Positions 47,412 to 58,096 of a stretch of DNA of 64,000 nucleotides are shown one piece after another. The translations under genes and the position numbers were made by a program. The DNA lies in NCBI GenBank assembly GCA_016802295.1, contig JAESIW010000136.1, positions 302,159 through 366,158 of the forward strand. Direction: 5' to 3'. Each line of letters begins with the position of its first letter. Position 1 is the first letter of the stretch. This stretch comes from Brachionus rotundiformis (taxonomy: Eukaryota > Rotifera > Eurotatoria > Ploima > Brachionidae). Below the pieces are notes generated by a model. It saw only the letters and a list, made by a program, of their open reading frames with translations. It did no database searches and was not told the DNA's origin.

Positions 47412-47905
47412 TTTGTAATTTGAATCGTTTTTTGAATAAAATCTTTAATTATTTTATGTATTTTTTTGTTGAATTAGAGAAGAAATAGCTAATGTTTTGA
47501 TTCAAATTAATATTAATTGTCAATGGAAATAAAATACGATATCTAAAGAGAACTTTTAGAAAATATTGTTTATCTCTATTTAAAATAATTTGTTTATCGC
47601 TATTTAATATGACTTCTGATTAATTGTTCATTAAATTTTTTTTTTCAAAAAAGATAAATTTAACTTAAAAAAATTATTTTGGTTTATTTATGATCTTGTG
47701 ATTAAAAATAAAAATTTTAATTCACTATTCTCTCTGATAAAATTATATTAAGAATATTTTCAAATCTTTCTATCAAAATTTACAGTGTTAAACTAAATAA
47801 ATTTTTAAAGAAAAATTAATTCATCCTGTTTTACATTTTAAAAATAAAATCTTAGTTTCAGTTTAATGATTTTATTATTTTTAATATATTAATTAAAAAT
47901 GTATA

Positions 47906-48836
47906 TTACAATAGTTTTAATTCAATAGGATAATGATCACTTATTTTAGCAGTCTAAAAAAAATAAATGCTTAATTTAATATTAAATATTTATCATATTA
48001 ATTATTTTTACCTCATTTCTATCAAGTCCAAATTCCAAATCATACCTATAAGTCATATTACTATTTGGCAATACTGCATTCTTAAAAAAGGATGTATTAA
48101 TTAAAAAACGATCATAAGCGCAATTCGAAGTGCTAATTGTTGTTGCATAATTATCTCTAATGTACCAGGTAAAGTCAGACAAAGCAAGATAAACCAACTC
48201 TCTATCAGCATTTGAAATGTAGCTACAATCAATGTTAAAGTCTCCCAATATTCCAATATTTTTTTCCATTCCATTTAAATATCTGTCTACCACTTTTCTC
48301 AAGCCTAGACTTTCAATGAATACTTCTGTTGGTCTAAGATGAAGGTTCATTAAAGTAAATTTTGTTATTGACATGGCCGAATCTGTTACTTGGAATTCTG
48401 CAATTAGTGGAGGCCGATCGTAAACCATCTCAATATCATTATATACATAATGATTAACCACTTGAATTTTTCTTAATGTTCCATAAGTGTTAGTTCTGTA
48501 AACAAAAGCATATATCTCTTTATATGTGCCTTGACCAAGCCTTGGGCTTATAACGAAGTTATAATTTATACCTTTATTAACAACATATTCATTGAGCTTA
48601 TTAACTAATGTGTTAATGACTGCTTGTTCAGGAGATGAATCACGAATCTCTTGAATGGCGATTATGTCATATTTGGACAGAATTCTGCACACAGTTGCGA
48701 CAAATTCTGGTCGACCCATTTTGGTCGGTCCTAGAGTTTGAATGTTAAAAGAGGCAAGCAACAAAGGTGGCTCAGTTGGAACAGAATTTAATGAATTGAT
48801 GGCAAATAGTCCAAATATTAGAAGATAGTAGAACAT
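47906..48836 (-). CDS. Secreted DNase I-like endonuclease (2 exons, 290 aa)
   Basis: A divalent-cation-dependent extracellular DNase of the DNase I family. Exons 48012-48836 and 47906-47953 (873 nt). The signal peptide is MFYYLLIFGLFAINSLNS. DNase I motifs occur in order: ASFNIQTLG, catalytic Glu in IIAIQEIRDSS, YKEIYAFVYRT, LMNLHLRPTE, and the Asp-Asn pair ILGDFNID. The second catalytic His lies in ISDHYPIELKLL, encoded by the tiny last exon. The catalytic His equivalent to His134 is in LHLRP, so the enzyme looks active. Length and features resemble DNASE1L-type proteins; which vertebrate paralogue is closest cannot be told here. It sits between mucin copy A and the left copy of the EF-hand gene. 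Confidence 0.9.
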
Positions 48837-49325
48837 TTTGTCAAATTTTATACAAAAAGCCGCTGCTCACATTATAAATATCTAAGAAAGTGCATAAAAT
48901 ACTCAATTTTATCATTTTTCAGAGAATTTAACATTAGGAAAATCTAAAATATTGATAAGCTTAAGTAAATTGTTTTGAAAATTTTCCTTATCAGTTTATT
49001 GTGTTTAAATTTGAGATTGATCGACGATTTACAAGCTTGAGAATATTTTAAATTTTATCAAATTTTATTGAAAAATTTTATAAATTGAAAATAATATCAT
49101 AAAAATGAAGCCAAATATTTATTTTAATTGTTAAAAATATTAATTTTTTTTTAAAATTAATAATCAAGATGAAAATTGTTATTAATATTGTCAATTGGCT
49201 TATTAAGCTTTAAAAAGCAGTTGCTTAATGGTTGTGATGGAGGGAAGGAGGAAATAAATCAATTAGTTGTTTAAATTTTAATTATATTCTTTTATTTTTC
49301 TTAGTTATAAATTTATCTAAAATAA
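48837..49325. other. Intergenic region, DNase I promoter side
   Basis: About 490 bp of AT-rich DNA upstream of the DNase I-like gene and downstream of the left EF-hand copy. No feature recognised. Confidence 0.4.
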
Positions 49326-49380
49326 AAATGAGATTTTTGTTCTAATCAAAAATGAATATTTTCTGATTCTGAAAATAAAT

Positions 49381-50625
49381 TTAGAAAACACGTGATGAAG
49401 AAGAAGCAGCAGCTTTGAATTCATCAAAGCTTAGTACACCGTCACCATTGGAATCAATTGAAGCAAAGTAAGCTCTCAATTCAGATTCAGAGATTACTTT
49501 TTCACTGCTTAATTCAATGTTGCTGGCAATTGATGATGCTTCTTGGTATGACAACAAATTGGCTGAATCTGTCGAGGTAATCAATCCGTATGGACTGGCT
49601 TCGCTTGAAAACAAAGAAGCATTGTATCTGATTCCGTTGTTGCTCAAATATGAAGCATAGGAAGCCAAATCAGTTCGGCTCAAATCGACCAAGCTCAATG
49701 CTTCTAGTTCGCCTTCGAGCTCTGGTAAACCGTGTTCTCTGTGACTATCCAGTGAAACAACATTGTCTGGAGCACCAATTTTGGAAGCAGCTTGTTTGAA
49801 CTCATCATGTCTCAATAGTTCTGAGCCATATCTTCTCACATATTCATCTGGATTGGCCAATTGAGTGCCCAAATTTCTGTACTCACGAGTTACTTCAACC
49901 TCTGGCGCTTCCCATTGAATTACCAAATTTCTCGGATTTGGCAAAACACAATCCGGATCAGCACGGTGATAGACTACTCTTCTCTTTGGTTGTTGGAATG
50001 GCAACCATTTTTCCAAGAATATTTGCTGTGGTTTGGGTGGAATTGGTGGCAATCGTTCGACAACAACCTTACGAGCTGGTGGAGCCAAAACTTTGCCTGG
50101 CACCAACACTTGTTGATCTGGAATTCGTGGCGGTGGTGGTGGAGGCACTTCGCGCAACACCAATGGAGCTGGATTGGCAGGCTTTGGTGGAGCTTGACGA
50201 ACAACCAATGGAGGAGCTGGAGCTATTTGTCTATTTGGCAATTGTTTTACAACTATGTCGCCTGGCTTTGGAGCTTTTGGCGGCTCCAAAAATCTAAACG
50301 CCACATCTTGAACATATCTGATCTTATCGCTTGGTTTCTTTCGAATCAACTCTGGATTTGGATCATTGTTCAATTTGTACTGATCCAATGAAATTGGTGG
50401 CAAAAATTTACAATTTCCATTTGACGATTGACCACTCACATATTCTACATTTTGATATGAACCAGTCTCGACAACACTTTGACCACCACTAACTGGATAA
50501 GTTTGAGTGTAGCCTTGGGAAATACTCGCTGCCGAAACACTTCTCAATGCATTTTCAACAACACTGTTCAATTCACTCTTGTTCACTTTTGAGTATTCAT
50601 TACTGCTATAGCTCACATACGACAT
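49381..50625 (-). CDS. EF-hand / proline-rich protein of unknown function, left copy (414 aa)
   Basis: A single-exon gene starting MSYVSYSSNEYSKVNKSEL. Residues 1-90 are Ser/Tyr rich. Residues ~110-240 form a proline-rich, repeating region in which short units end in aromatic or basic residues (APPLVVRQAPPKPANP, VVVERLPPIPPKPQQ, IFLEKWLPFQQPKRRVVYHR), followed by LVIQWEAPEVEVTREYRNLG. The C-terminus has one good EF-hand loop (DSNGDGVLSFDEF) and a possible degenerate partner near residue 280 (LLRHDEFKQAA). There is no signal peptide or membrane segment. The VERLPP/EKWLPF units recall repeats of cytoskeletal or cortical structural proteins, but I cannot name a family. It has a clear TATA box and an intronless, compact structure, which suits strong, regulated expression. 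It is identical to the right copy except for Ser at the position that is Gly there (residue ~320). Confidence 0.85.
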   Translation of the reverse strand: MSYVSYSSNEYSKVNKSELNSVVENALRSVSAASISQGYTQTYPVSGGQSVVETGSYQNVEYVSGQSSNGNCKFLPPISLDQYKLNNDPNPELIRKKPSDKIRYVQDVAFRFLEPPKAPKPGDIVVKQLPNRQIAPAPPLVVRQAPPKPANPAPLVLREVPPPPPPRIPDQQVLVPGKVLAPPARKVVVERLPPIPPKPQQIFLEKWLPFQQPKRRVVYHRADPDCVLPNPRNLVIQWEAPEVEVTREYRNLGTQLANPDEYVRRYGSELLRHDEFKQAASKIGAPDNVVSLDSHREHGLPELEGELEALSLVDLSRTDLASYASYLSNNGIRYNASLFSSEASPYGLITSTDSANLLSYQEASSIASNIELSSEKVISESELRAYFASIDSNGDGVLSFDEFKAAASSSSRVF

Positions 50626-50719
50626 TCTTCACCAAATTATTTTTACTAATTTAATTATTTTTATTTACTATTCAATTCAATTATTAATACAAAGTTTATG
50701 CTCATCAAGCTCTGCTTAC

Positions 50720-50735
50720 AGCTTTTTTTATAGCC
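50720..50735 (-). promoter_or_regulatory. TATA box of the left EF-hand copy
   Basis: Reading on minus, GGGCTATAAAAAAAGC lies about 100 bp before the ATG. The same element with one A fewer occurs before the right copy and in the right-edge repeat. About 30 bp downstream falls GCAGAGCTTGATGAGC, a plausible transcription start region. Confidence 0.7.
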
Positions 50736-50853
50736 CTTTAGATAACAATCATTCATTTCTATCAGTGTTTGTCTATGCATTTTTTAGCTAAATTTTCACT
50801 TTGTTATCCAAGTTTGTATTGTTAATTTATTGATACTTTTTTTTTAATTATTA

Positions 50854-51298
50854 TAAGAAACTATTATATTCAAATTTGTTTGTTTTGTATAATTTTCTTA
50901 AATACAAAAATTCTGAACTATTTTTATTTAAAAATTAATTGTATCAGATGGGTTTGAATTTTGCCAATACTTAAAAATTTGTTTTATTTATTTTAAACTT
51001 TTTCAAATTAAAAAATTTGTTTTTATCATGATTTTATTTTATCTGCCAGATTACTTTATATTTTTTTAATTCGTCAAGAAATATCAAAAAGTCAAAAAAG
51101 TTTCGTAACAACATGTAAATAAATAAATACAGGAAAGAAACTGAGCGATTTAATTTCTAAAAAATGTCCTTGTTTTAAAAAAATTAATAGAGTGATAAAA
51201 CCTCTACCATTTATCAAGGAGTATGTAATAAATCTTTTTTTAAAAAATCTTGTTTAATATTAATATAAAAAATGTTTTTAAAAAAAAAATCTTTTGTT
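50854..51298. other. Intergenic region inside the inverted-repeat spacer
   Basis: About 450 bp of AT-rich DNA between the left repeat arm and the 3' end of the KASH-like gene. Nothing recognised. Confidence 0.4.
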
Positions 51299-54088
51299 TT
51301 AATTAGCTCTTATTGAATCAAAAGGATTCTTAATTTCGAAAAAATTAGATAAAACATAAATGAATTGTCTCAGCACGTCATCTCGACACATGGCGATCAA
51401 AAAAAAAAGTACACTAAAGCCTAAAATCAGTAAAGAAAAAGTAGTTTTAAAAAATTTGACTGGATCTTTCCGAATTTTTTGGACCAATTTTTGGTAATTA
51501 GATACCACAAAGCTAATTATTCGACTCTTAATCTTTGAGATAGAAAATTTAGAATTTTCATCATCTATCCAGTCCAATTCCAAACCCGAACTTTCCACTG
51601 CACTTTTAGTCAATTTTGAATTTACCAAGTCCGAAGTTATTTGAATATTGGTCAAATTTTTGTCAAAACTAATTAAATTATGTCTTCGTTTTTCATTTAA
51701 TGAAAATTCCTTTGACCATTCTTCTAAACTTGTTTTTTCTTGGACATCTGAATTCTTAGTCGAATTAAGTGCCATTGTGTCCAGCTCTTGCTTTTCTGTC
51801 GGAGATGAGAACAAAAAATACTCAATTTGATCACTGTGGTTTGTGCAAAGGCTGTCCGAAAGCTTGTCATTTCCTGCTTCCAATTCACTGTCACATGACA
51901 CTAAATCTGCTTTATCTGCTGAATTTTTCACCTCTGGCTCATTGCTTACCTCTGAATTTTTAACTTGTAACGATTGACTAGTTTTATAATGCTTTTTCGA
52001 CTGGACAATAAATTTTTGAAGACTTTTAAACAGAATAAAAATAAAAATCTTATTCATAAAAAATAAATATTTTTTGTTTACTTATTTTTTAAATTAGAAT
52101 GATCATTGATTATTAAATGATTGAAGAGATTTTCCATTAGAGAAAGTGTTTTTTTAGGTTCGGGAGTTTTATTGTTATTGGTGTCTCTTAATTTAAAGAC
52201 ATCTGACTTTGGCAATGTGTCATCGTGCTTTGGAATATTAAGCTTGGCTTAATTTTTTAATTCTAATTTAATCAAAATACCTGTTTTTTAATTGAATCAA
52301 TAAATTTTAAAAAATCCTCCACAAAATCAGCCAAGGCATCGAAATCTGATTTTTCAGTTTCCTTTTTAGTAATTAAATAGATAAACAAATGAAGAAAAAT
52401 ATGATTTTTTTTTAAATTTTACTCCATTTAATAAATTAGTTTCTATTTGTTCTATCATAAATGAATTTAAATTAGGCAATGTGCTTTTCTGTGGACTAAA
52501 AGATTTAACCAACTCTAAATCAGCGTTATCAGCCCTTTTTTCTTTGGACTTAGTTTTTGTTTTTTTTGTAGAATCAACTTTATTTTTTTGAAAATTGTCA
52601 CAAATATCAATTGGTATCTTATTTTCTTTGTTCTGGTTGGAAAATGAGTTTTTTCTACTCAATTTTTGCAGACTTAAGAATTAATAAAATAATTTTAATT
52701 ATGTGAATATTAAGGCATTTGAGATTTACTTTTTGACTTCACTTTCCAAATTGGAGCATTTTCCCCTCAAAATGTCATTTTCAGTTTTGAGCTCCTTTAG
52801 GTTGACAATTTTATTTTTAAACCATTAAAAAAAAGACAAGTATTTTACCTTATTGTTCCAATAAAGCTTCGAAATAGCCTCTTCAAAGTAAGAAACTTTC
52901 GACTGCAACTTAATTTAAAAGATAAAAATATTTTTTCGCTTTTCGTTTAGTTACCTCATTATTTTTTTTATCTAATTTATTTTTTTCTAATTGCAAATCG
53001 CAATTTAGTTTCTAATTAAATTAAAAAAAGTTAAATTTTTATATCATTAGATAATTTGGTACTTCATATTGATCCAGTTGGGCGTGAAAGTCCTCTATGA
53101 CTTTGGCCAATTGTTTTTCCTTATCATTAACCAAAAATGAACTCTCGTCAAGCATTTGATTTAAATCTAAATTTTGAGTAGTTAAATTTTTTAATTGATT
53201 TTTTAAATCATCATTGGCAGCACGCAAATCTTCCATATCCTTTTCAATAAACAAAATTTTGCTCTGAAAGTCAGCGCTTTTTTTGCTATGCTCCAAAATT
53301 ATTCTATTTTGGCTTTCCAATTCGGTGCCAATTTGTGAATTGGTGTCCTCTGCCAGACGCAATTGGTCTCTTAGAATTTCTATTTGATCGCGAAGTTTAA
53401 AGTTCTCTGACCTCATATCTGCCAACTCATTCCTAGCTCGATTCAGCTCTAATTTCAAACTCTTGTCCCATGCATCAAAATCTCCCGATTGGTTCAACTC
53501 ATGGTCAGATAAAGACAGAGATTTATTGGACAGTCTCATTTTAAATTTGGATTCATCATTCAATTTAGTGTTGTGAATAGAGCTCAGTTTATCATAGCAA
53601 CTCACCGAATATCTCATGTTCTTTAGTTTTCTGTCACATAGGTAAGAGTTGCGCTTAGCACCAATTTCTTGGGACTCATTCGGTTTTATTTGATTGATTG
53701 ATTTAACCAATATTTCCTTAAATGTCCTAAAATCAAGGCTCTTTTCGGACAAGTCTGAATTTGGTTCAAGATAAAAATATTCTTGGAAATTTTTTTTCAG
53801 AAGTTGGATGACTTTATTGTTTGGATCGTTCTCGAATATGTTGGTGGACAGGTAGTCTATTATTTCTTTACAGATAACGTAAGAGTGTTGAAAATCGTCA
53901 GTCAAGTCCGTGGTGAAATGATCAGGCAAGTAGGCACATTTGCAGAACAAATCTCTGAGAACCGTTTCCAAGTTTTCTACCAAATATTTAAATATATAAC
54001 AATTGGAGAAAAATCACAGTATATGGATAAAAGTATTACCATTGTCATAAAAAAAGGCAGAAAAAGTGTCTAATTCACGCTCAAACAT
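51299..54088 (-). CDS. KASH5/LRMP-like coiled-coil, tail-anchored protein (9 exons, 786 aa)
   Basis: Exons in reading order: 54040-54088, 53063-53976, 52955-53011, 52849-52908, 52730-52794, 52423-52672, 52281-52361, 52082-52242, 51299-52022, total 2361 nt, all phases consistent. Residues ~15-120 resemble a degenerate EF-hand pair (VLRDLFCKC...SYVICKEIIDYLST...LDFRTFKEILV). Residues ~190-420 are a long coiled coil (LRDQIEILRDQLRLAEDTN, KDMEDLRAANDDLKNQL). A disordered, charged region follows, and the C-terminus has one transmembrane helix (FSLLILGFSVLFFLIAM) with a ~30-residue tail ending in SIRAN. This layout is that of KASH5 and LRMP/futile-cycle proteins, which tether the outer nuclear envelope to dynein or the centrosome. 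The usual PPPX ending is missing, so the name is an inference from architecture. Exon 2 uses a weak donor (GTACCA). Confidence 0.6.
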
Positions 54089-54731
54089 TTCATAAACAAA
54101 ATTAATTTATTTTATTTTTAAATTGTAAAAATTTGGATCAGTTTGTTATGTAAATTTAGAGTCGAGTGATGAAGATTAAATGAGCAAGTCTTGTTTTATT
54201 TTATGATTTTCTATTTTTGAAAATTTAGCCAAACTTGTTTGTTTAATTGAATTTTAATCCAAAAAATGAATTAAATTTAAAACTTAAATCCTCAAAAACA
54301 TATAGGATACTAAGAATTAAAATAAGATAAAGTTTGTCTAGTTTATGTCAAAATTGTTATTCGTGATAGGGATTGTCAAATTAAGGATAAGGTAAGATTT
54401 TTATTAATTGTTAAATATATTATCTGAGTAGAAGATTAGCTTGAATTAAAAATACAAGTATCAAAAATTTTGAAAAAAATAAAAGATGAATATTAATAAG
54501 ATATAATCTGGTAAATGAAACCTAATAAAAAAATAAAGAATAAAATGAAAATATTAAACATCGAATTTCTAGTGATAAAAACAATGAATAAAAATATTGG
54601 AATGTGAAAATTTATTTTTTTAATATTTTAGGAACAAAAGGTGTGAGAGTTGATAAACAAAATAATTAAAATTGGTTTGAAAAACAAAAAAATATATAAA
54701 GAGATTGAATTTATAAAAAAAAAAATTTGGA
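54089..54731. other. Intergenic region inside the inverted-repeat spacer
   Basis: About 640 bp between the start of the KASH-like gene and the right repeat arm. AT-rich; it must contain the KASH-like promoter. No motif is assigned. Confidence 0.4.
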
Positions 54732-54852
54732 ATAATAATTAAAAAAAAGTATCAATAAATTAACAATACAAACTTGGATAACAAAGTGAAAATTTAGCTA
54801 AAAAATGCATAGACAAACATTGATAGAAATGAATGATTGTTATCTAAAGGGC

Positions 54853-54860
54853 TATAAAAA
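54853..54860 (+). promoter_or_regulatory. TATA box of the right EF-hand copy
   Basis: TATAAAAA in the context GGGCTATAAAAAAGCTG, about 100 bp upstream of ATG 54958. The surrounding ~90 bp (from TTTAGCTAAAAAATGCATAG through AGCAGAGCTTGATG) recurs unchanged at 63913-64000 and, inverted with small changes, at the left copy. Confidence 0.75.
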
Positions 54861-54957
54861 AGCTGTAAGCAGAGCTTGATGAGCATAAACTTTGTATTAA
54901 TAATTGAATTGAATAGTTAAAAAAATAATTAAATTAGTAAAAATAATTTGGTGAAGA

Positions 54958-56202
54958 ATGTCGTATGTGAGCTATAGCAGTAATGAATACTCAAAAGTGA
55001 ACAAGAGTGAATTGAACAGTGTTGTTGAAAATGCATTGAGAAGTGTTTCGGCAGCGAGTATTTCCCAAGGCTACACTCAAACTTATCCAGTTAGTGGTGG
55101 TCAAAGTGTTGTGGAGACTGGTTCATATCAAAATGTAGAATATGTGAGTGGTCAATCGTCAAATGGAAATTGTAAATTTTTGCCACCAATTTCATTGGAT
55201 CAGTACAAATTGAACAATGATCCAAATCCAGAGTTGATTCGAAAGAAACCAAGCGATAAGATCAGATATGTTCAAGATGTGGCGTTTAGATTTTTGGAGC
55301 CACCAAAAGCTCCAAAGCCAGGCGACATAGTTGTAAAACAATTGCCAAATAGACAAATAGCTCCAGCTCCTCCATTGGTTGTTCGTCAAGCTCCACCAAA
55401 GCCTGCCAATCCAGCTCCATTGGTGTTGCGCGAAGTGCCTCCACCACCACCGCCACGAATTCCAGATCAACAAGTGTTGGTGCCAGGCAAAGTTTTGGCT
55501 CCACCAGCTCGTAAGGTTGTTGTCGAACGATTGCCACCAATTCCACCCAAACCACAGCAAATATTCTTGGAAAAATGGTTGCCATTCCAACAACCAAAGA
55601 GAAGAGTAGTCTATCACCGTGCTGATCCGGATTGTGTTTTGCCAAATCCGAGAAATTTGGTAATTCAATGGGAAGCGCCAGAGGTTGAAGTAACTCGTGA
55701 GTACAGAAATTTGGGCACTCAATTGGCCAATCCAGATGAATATGTGAGAAGATATGGCTCAGAACTATTGAGACATGATGAGTTCAAACAAGCTGCTTCC
55801 AAAATTGGTGCTCCAGACAATGTTGTTTCACTGGATAGTCACAGAGAACACGGTTTACCAGAGCTCGAAGGCGAACTAGAAGCATTGAGCTTGGTCGATT
55901 TGGGCCGAACTGATTTGGCTTCTTATGCTTCATATTTGAGCAACAACGGAATCAGATACAATGCTTCTTTGTTCTCAAGCGAAGCCAGTCCATACGGATT
56001 GATTACCTCGACAGATTCAGCCAATTTGTTGTCATACCAAGAAGCATCATCAATTGCCAGCAACATTGAATTAAGCAGTGAAAAAGTAATCTCTGAATCT
56101 GAATTGAGAGCTTACTTTGCTTCAATTGATTCCAATGGTGACGGTGTACTAAGCTTTGACGAATTCAAAGCTGCTGCTTCTTCTTCATCACGTGTTTTCT
56201 AA
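54958..56202 (+). CDS. EF-hand / proline-rich protein of unknown function, right copy (414 aa)
   Basis: The same intronless gene as 49381-50625, on the opposite strand; the proteins differ at one residue (LVDLGRTD here, LVDLSRTD in the left copy). A Ser/Tyr-rich head is followed by proline-rich units with VERLPP and EKWLPF motifs, a QWEAPEVEV segment and a C-terminal EF-hand (DSNGDGVLSFDEF), whose Ca-binding positions D, N, D, V and E are intact. Both frames are fully open, and the few silent changes suggest either very recent duplication or continuing gene conversion between the arms. The mucin B gene ends convergently 214 bp downstream. Function unknown; a Ca-responsive structural or cortical protein is only a guess. 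Confidence 0.85.
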   Translation: MSYVSYSSNEYSKVNKSELNSVVENALRSVSAASISQGYTQTYPVSGGQSVVETGSYQNVEYVSGQSSNGNCKFLPPISLDQYKLNNDPNPELIRKKPSDKIRYVQDVAFRFLEPPKAPKPGDIVVKQLPNRQIAPAPPLVVRQAPPKPANPAPLVLREVPPPPPPRIPDQQVLVPGKVLAPPARKVVVERLPPIPPKPQQIFLEKWLPFQQPKRRVVYHRADPDCVLPNPRNLVIQWEAPEVEVTREYRNLGTQLANPDEYVRRYGSELLRHDEFKQAASKIGAPDNVVSLDSHREHGLPELEGELEALSLVDLGRTDLASYASYLSNNGIRYNASLFSSEASPYGLITSTDSANLLSYQEASSIASNIELSSEKVISESELRAYFASIDSNGDGVLSFDEFKAAASSSSRVF

Positions 56203-56416
56203 ATTTATTTTCAGAATCAGAAAATATTCATTTTTGATTAGAACAAAAATCTCATTTACAAATTTTATTTTCTAATAAATTTACAACAAAAATATTATTT
56301 TTTTCTTCAAATATTTATTTCAATTCTTGAAGCTCAATAAGAAAAAAATTTATTTTGAAAAATTTCTTTTATTTTAATTTGTTATAAAAAGCATATTATA
56401 ACTTTTGAAATTTATG

Positions 56417-58096
56417 TTATTTTCCTAATAGAAAATTCAAGCTTATTGAATTAGAAGGTTTAATTTTTCCTTTTGATTTACAAAAAAATTTGAAGACAGC
56501 TATTCCAATTGTAAATCCAACAGTAATTGGCACGCCAAAACCGATTAAAAATTTAACCCATGTATTGTCAGAAGAGCAATCGTTCGGATTCCCAGAAGAA
56601 GAATTCGTCGGATAGGTGGTACTGTTTGTAGACAATAAAGTTGTGAATGTAGAAGATCCGGTACCAGAAATTAAAGGCTTTGAAGTTGTGATCGATGGGA
56701 ATGTAGTTGAAGATATTGATATTGATGTTGTTTTAGTTAATGTAGTTGACGATGTTGTTGAAGTTGTAGATGTCGTAAAAGTTGGTTTAGTTGTAGATGT
56801 TTGAGTTTTGGTTGATGTTTTAGTTGTAAATGTTGTAGATGAAATTGTAGTTGTTGCTATTGAGGTTGATGTAGTTGTAGATGGTGTAGTTGATGTAGTT
56901 GTAGATGTTCTTGTTGTGGTTGAAGTTGTTATAGATGTATATGTGGATGAAGTTGTAGTTGTAGTTGTTGATGTAGTTGTAGATGTAGCTGTAGATGTAG
57001 CTGTAGATGTAGCTGTAGATGTAGTTGTAGATGTAGTTGTAGATGTAGGTGTAGATGTAGTTGTAGATGTAGTTGTAGTTGTAAAAGTTATAGTTTTAGA
57101 TGTAGTTGTTGATGTAGATGTAGTTGTAGTTGTTGGAGATGCTTGTTCTGTTGTTGAAATCGAGGTTGAACTAAAAATTTCAATTTGATCAAAACCGTAA
57201 TAACCAATTTTGCCAGCATCATTTTGTCGAACAAATTCAATACTTATCTTTCGATCAAAATTTAAATAATCAATTTTTTTGTTTTAAATTTTTACCTTTA
57301 TATTTTTCTGCGTTGTATAAAATGGAAAAGATTTCTTTTGCCAAACATTTGCCATTCCGATATTTGAATAGTCATATTTTTCGCTTTTTATGCTTTGACT
57401 TGTATCAGATGCTGAATTTAAACCAACTTGAATGTAGTCACCACTCAAAGTCATATCAGTTATATTTGTAAACATCAAAATATAAAAACTAATCTCATAA
57501 TTGCCAATATCAGGCAGAACTATTTCAGATGAAATTCCTGTTATTGATACTGCGTTGCCATTCGAGGGCGTTTTTGCCAAAACATATTTTCCTTTTTAAT
57601 TTTATTTAAAATTTTTTATAAAAATCTTAATTATATTTGACTAACCCAAAACACAGTCTGCTTTTCCATTTTTGGTTAGACAACCATATTTTCCAAATCC
57701 AGTGTAACCATTGTAACAATGATAATAATCATATGATCCTTGTCTAAAAGGAATATCACAAACTTCCCCATTGCTTGTTGGACTCGCTTTAAAATTTATT
57801 AGATTTTTACTTTAATTTAAGTTTTGTTTTAATTACTTATTGATGTAACATCAGTAATTCTGTACAAAGAGTATCCACTAATAAAGTCATTTTCTTTAAT
57901 TGCAACTGAATAAGACGGATCGAAAATAAAATTTCCGTTCGGGCAGCCTCCATCATTGAAATTACATTCAAATACTGGATTATTTGCTATTCGTTGCCAC
58001 AAAAAAACTTGATGAACATATTAATTTTATTAAATTGAAATTTAATTTTTTTTTAAATTTATATTTCTTACCAAATAAAAAGAAATTCCAAATCAT
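56417..58096 (-). CDS. MAM-like / mucin-stalk type I membrane protein, copy B, intact (487 aa)
   Basis: Exons 58072-58096, 57837-58007, 57646-57786, 57296-57591 and 56417-57247 (1464 nt). The exon phases are the same as in copy A, and the first four exons have equal lengths. A split leader (MIWNFFLFG) leads into the cysteine-containing MAM-like ectodomain (ECNFNDGGCPNGNF, CHCYNGY-type pair, LPDIGNYEISFYILMF, ISIEFVRQNDAGKIGYYGFD). A ~170-residue Thr/Ser stalk built of TSTTTSTTT units follows, then one transmembrane helix (FLIGFGVPITVGFTIGIAVF) and a short basic cytoplasmic tail. It should be a heavily O-glycosylated cell-surface protein, perhaps for adhesion or a surface coat. It lacks the 126-bp repeat and the inserted element of copy A. 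Confidence 0.8.
56640..57170 (-). repeat. Simple coding repeat of the mucin B stalk
   Basis: Imperfect 6- and 12-bp repeats (plus strand GTAGTTGTAGAT and variants) encode Thr/Ser runs with a few Ala, Pro and Lys. The equivalent region in copy A is 45936-46110. Such repeats are prone to length change; here all remain in frame. Confidence 0.85.

Larger units (their letters stand above)
49326..50853 (-). repeat. Left arm of a 1.5-kb inverted duplication
   Basis: This 1528-bp block is the reverse complement of 54732-56257 with only a handful of differences. It includes the whole EF-hand/proline-rich gene, about 55 bp of 3' flank and about 230 bp of promoter. Observed differences include one Ser-to-Gly codon, one silent Pro codon and one base in the A-run after the TATA box. 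The arms are separated by 3.9 kb containing the KASH-like gene. Confidence 0.92.
54732..56257 (+). repeat. Right arm of the 1.5-kb inverted duplication
   Basis: Reverse complement of 49326-50853, near-identical over the gene, the promoter and the first 55 bp of 3' flank. The match stops at about 56257 (CTCATTT), after which the two flanks are unrelated. On the upstream side it ends near 54732 (TAATAATTAAAAA). Confidence 0.92.

Noticed and set aside
49861..50391. 176-codon Trp-rich ORF antisense to the EF-hand gene (mirrored at 55192-55722)
   Set aside because: Shadow frame of proline-rich coding sequence; CCA codons read as Trp on the other strand.
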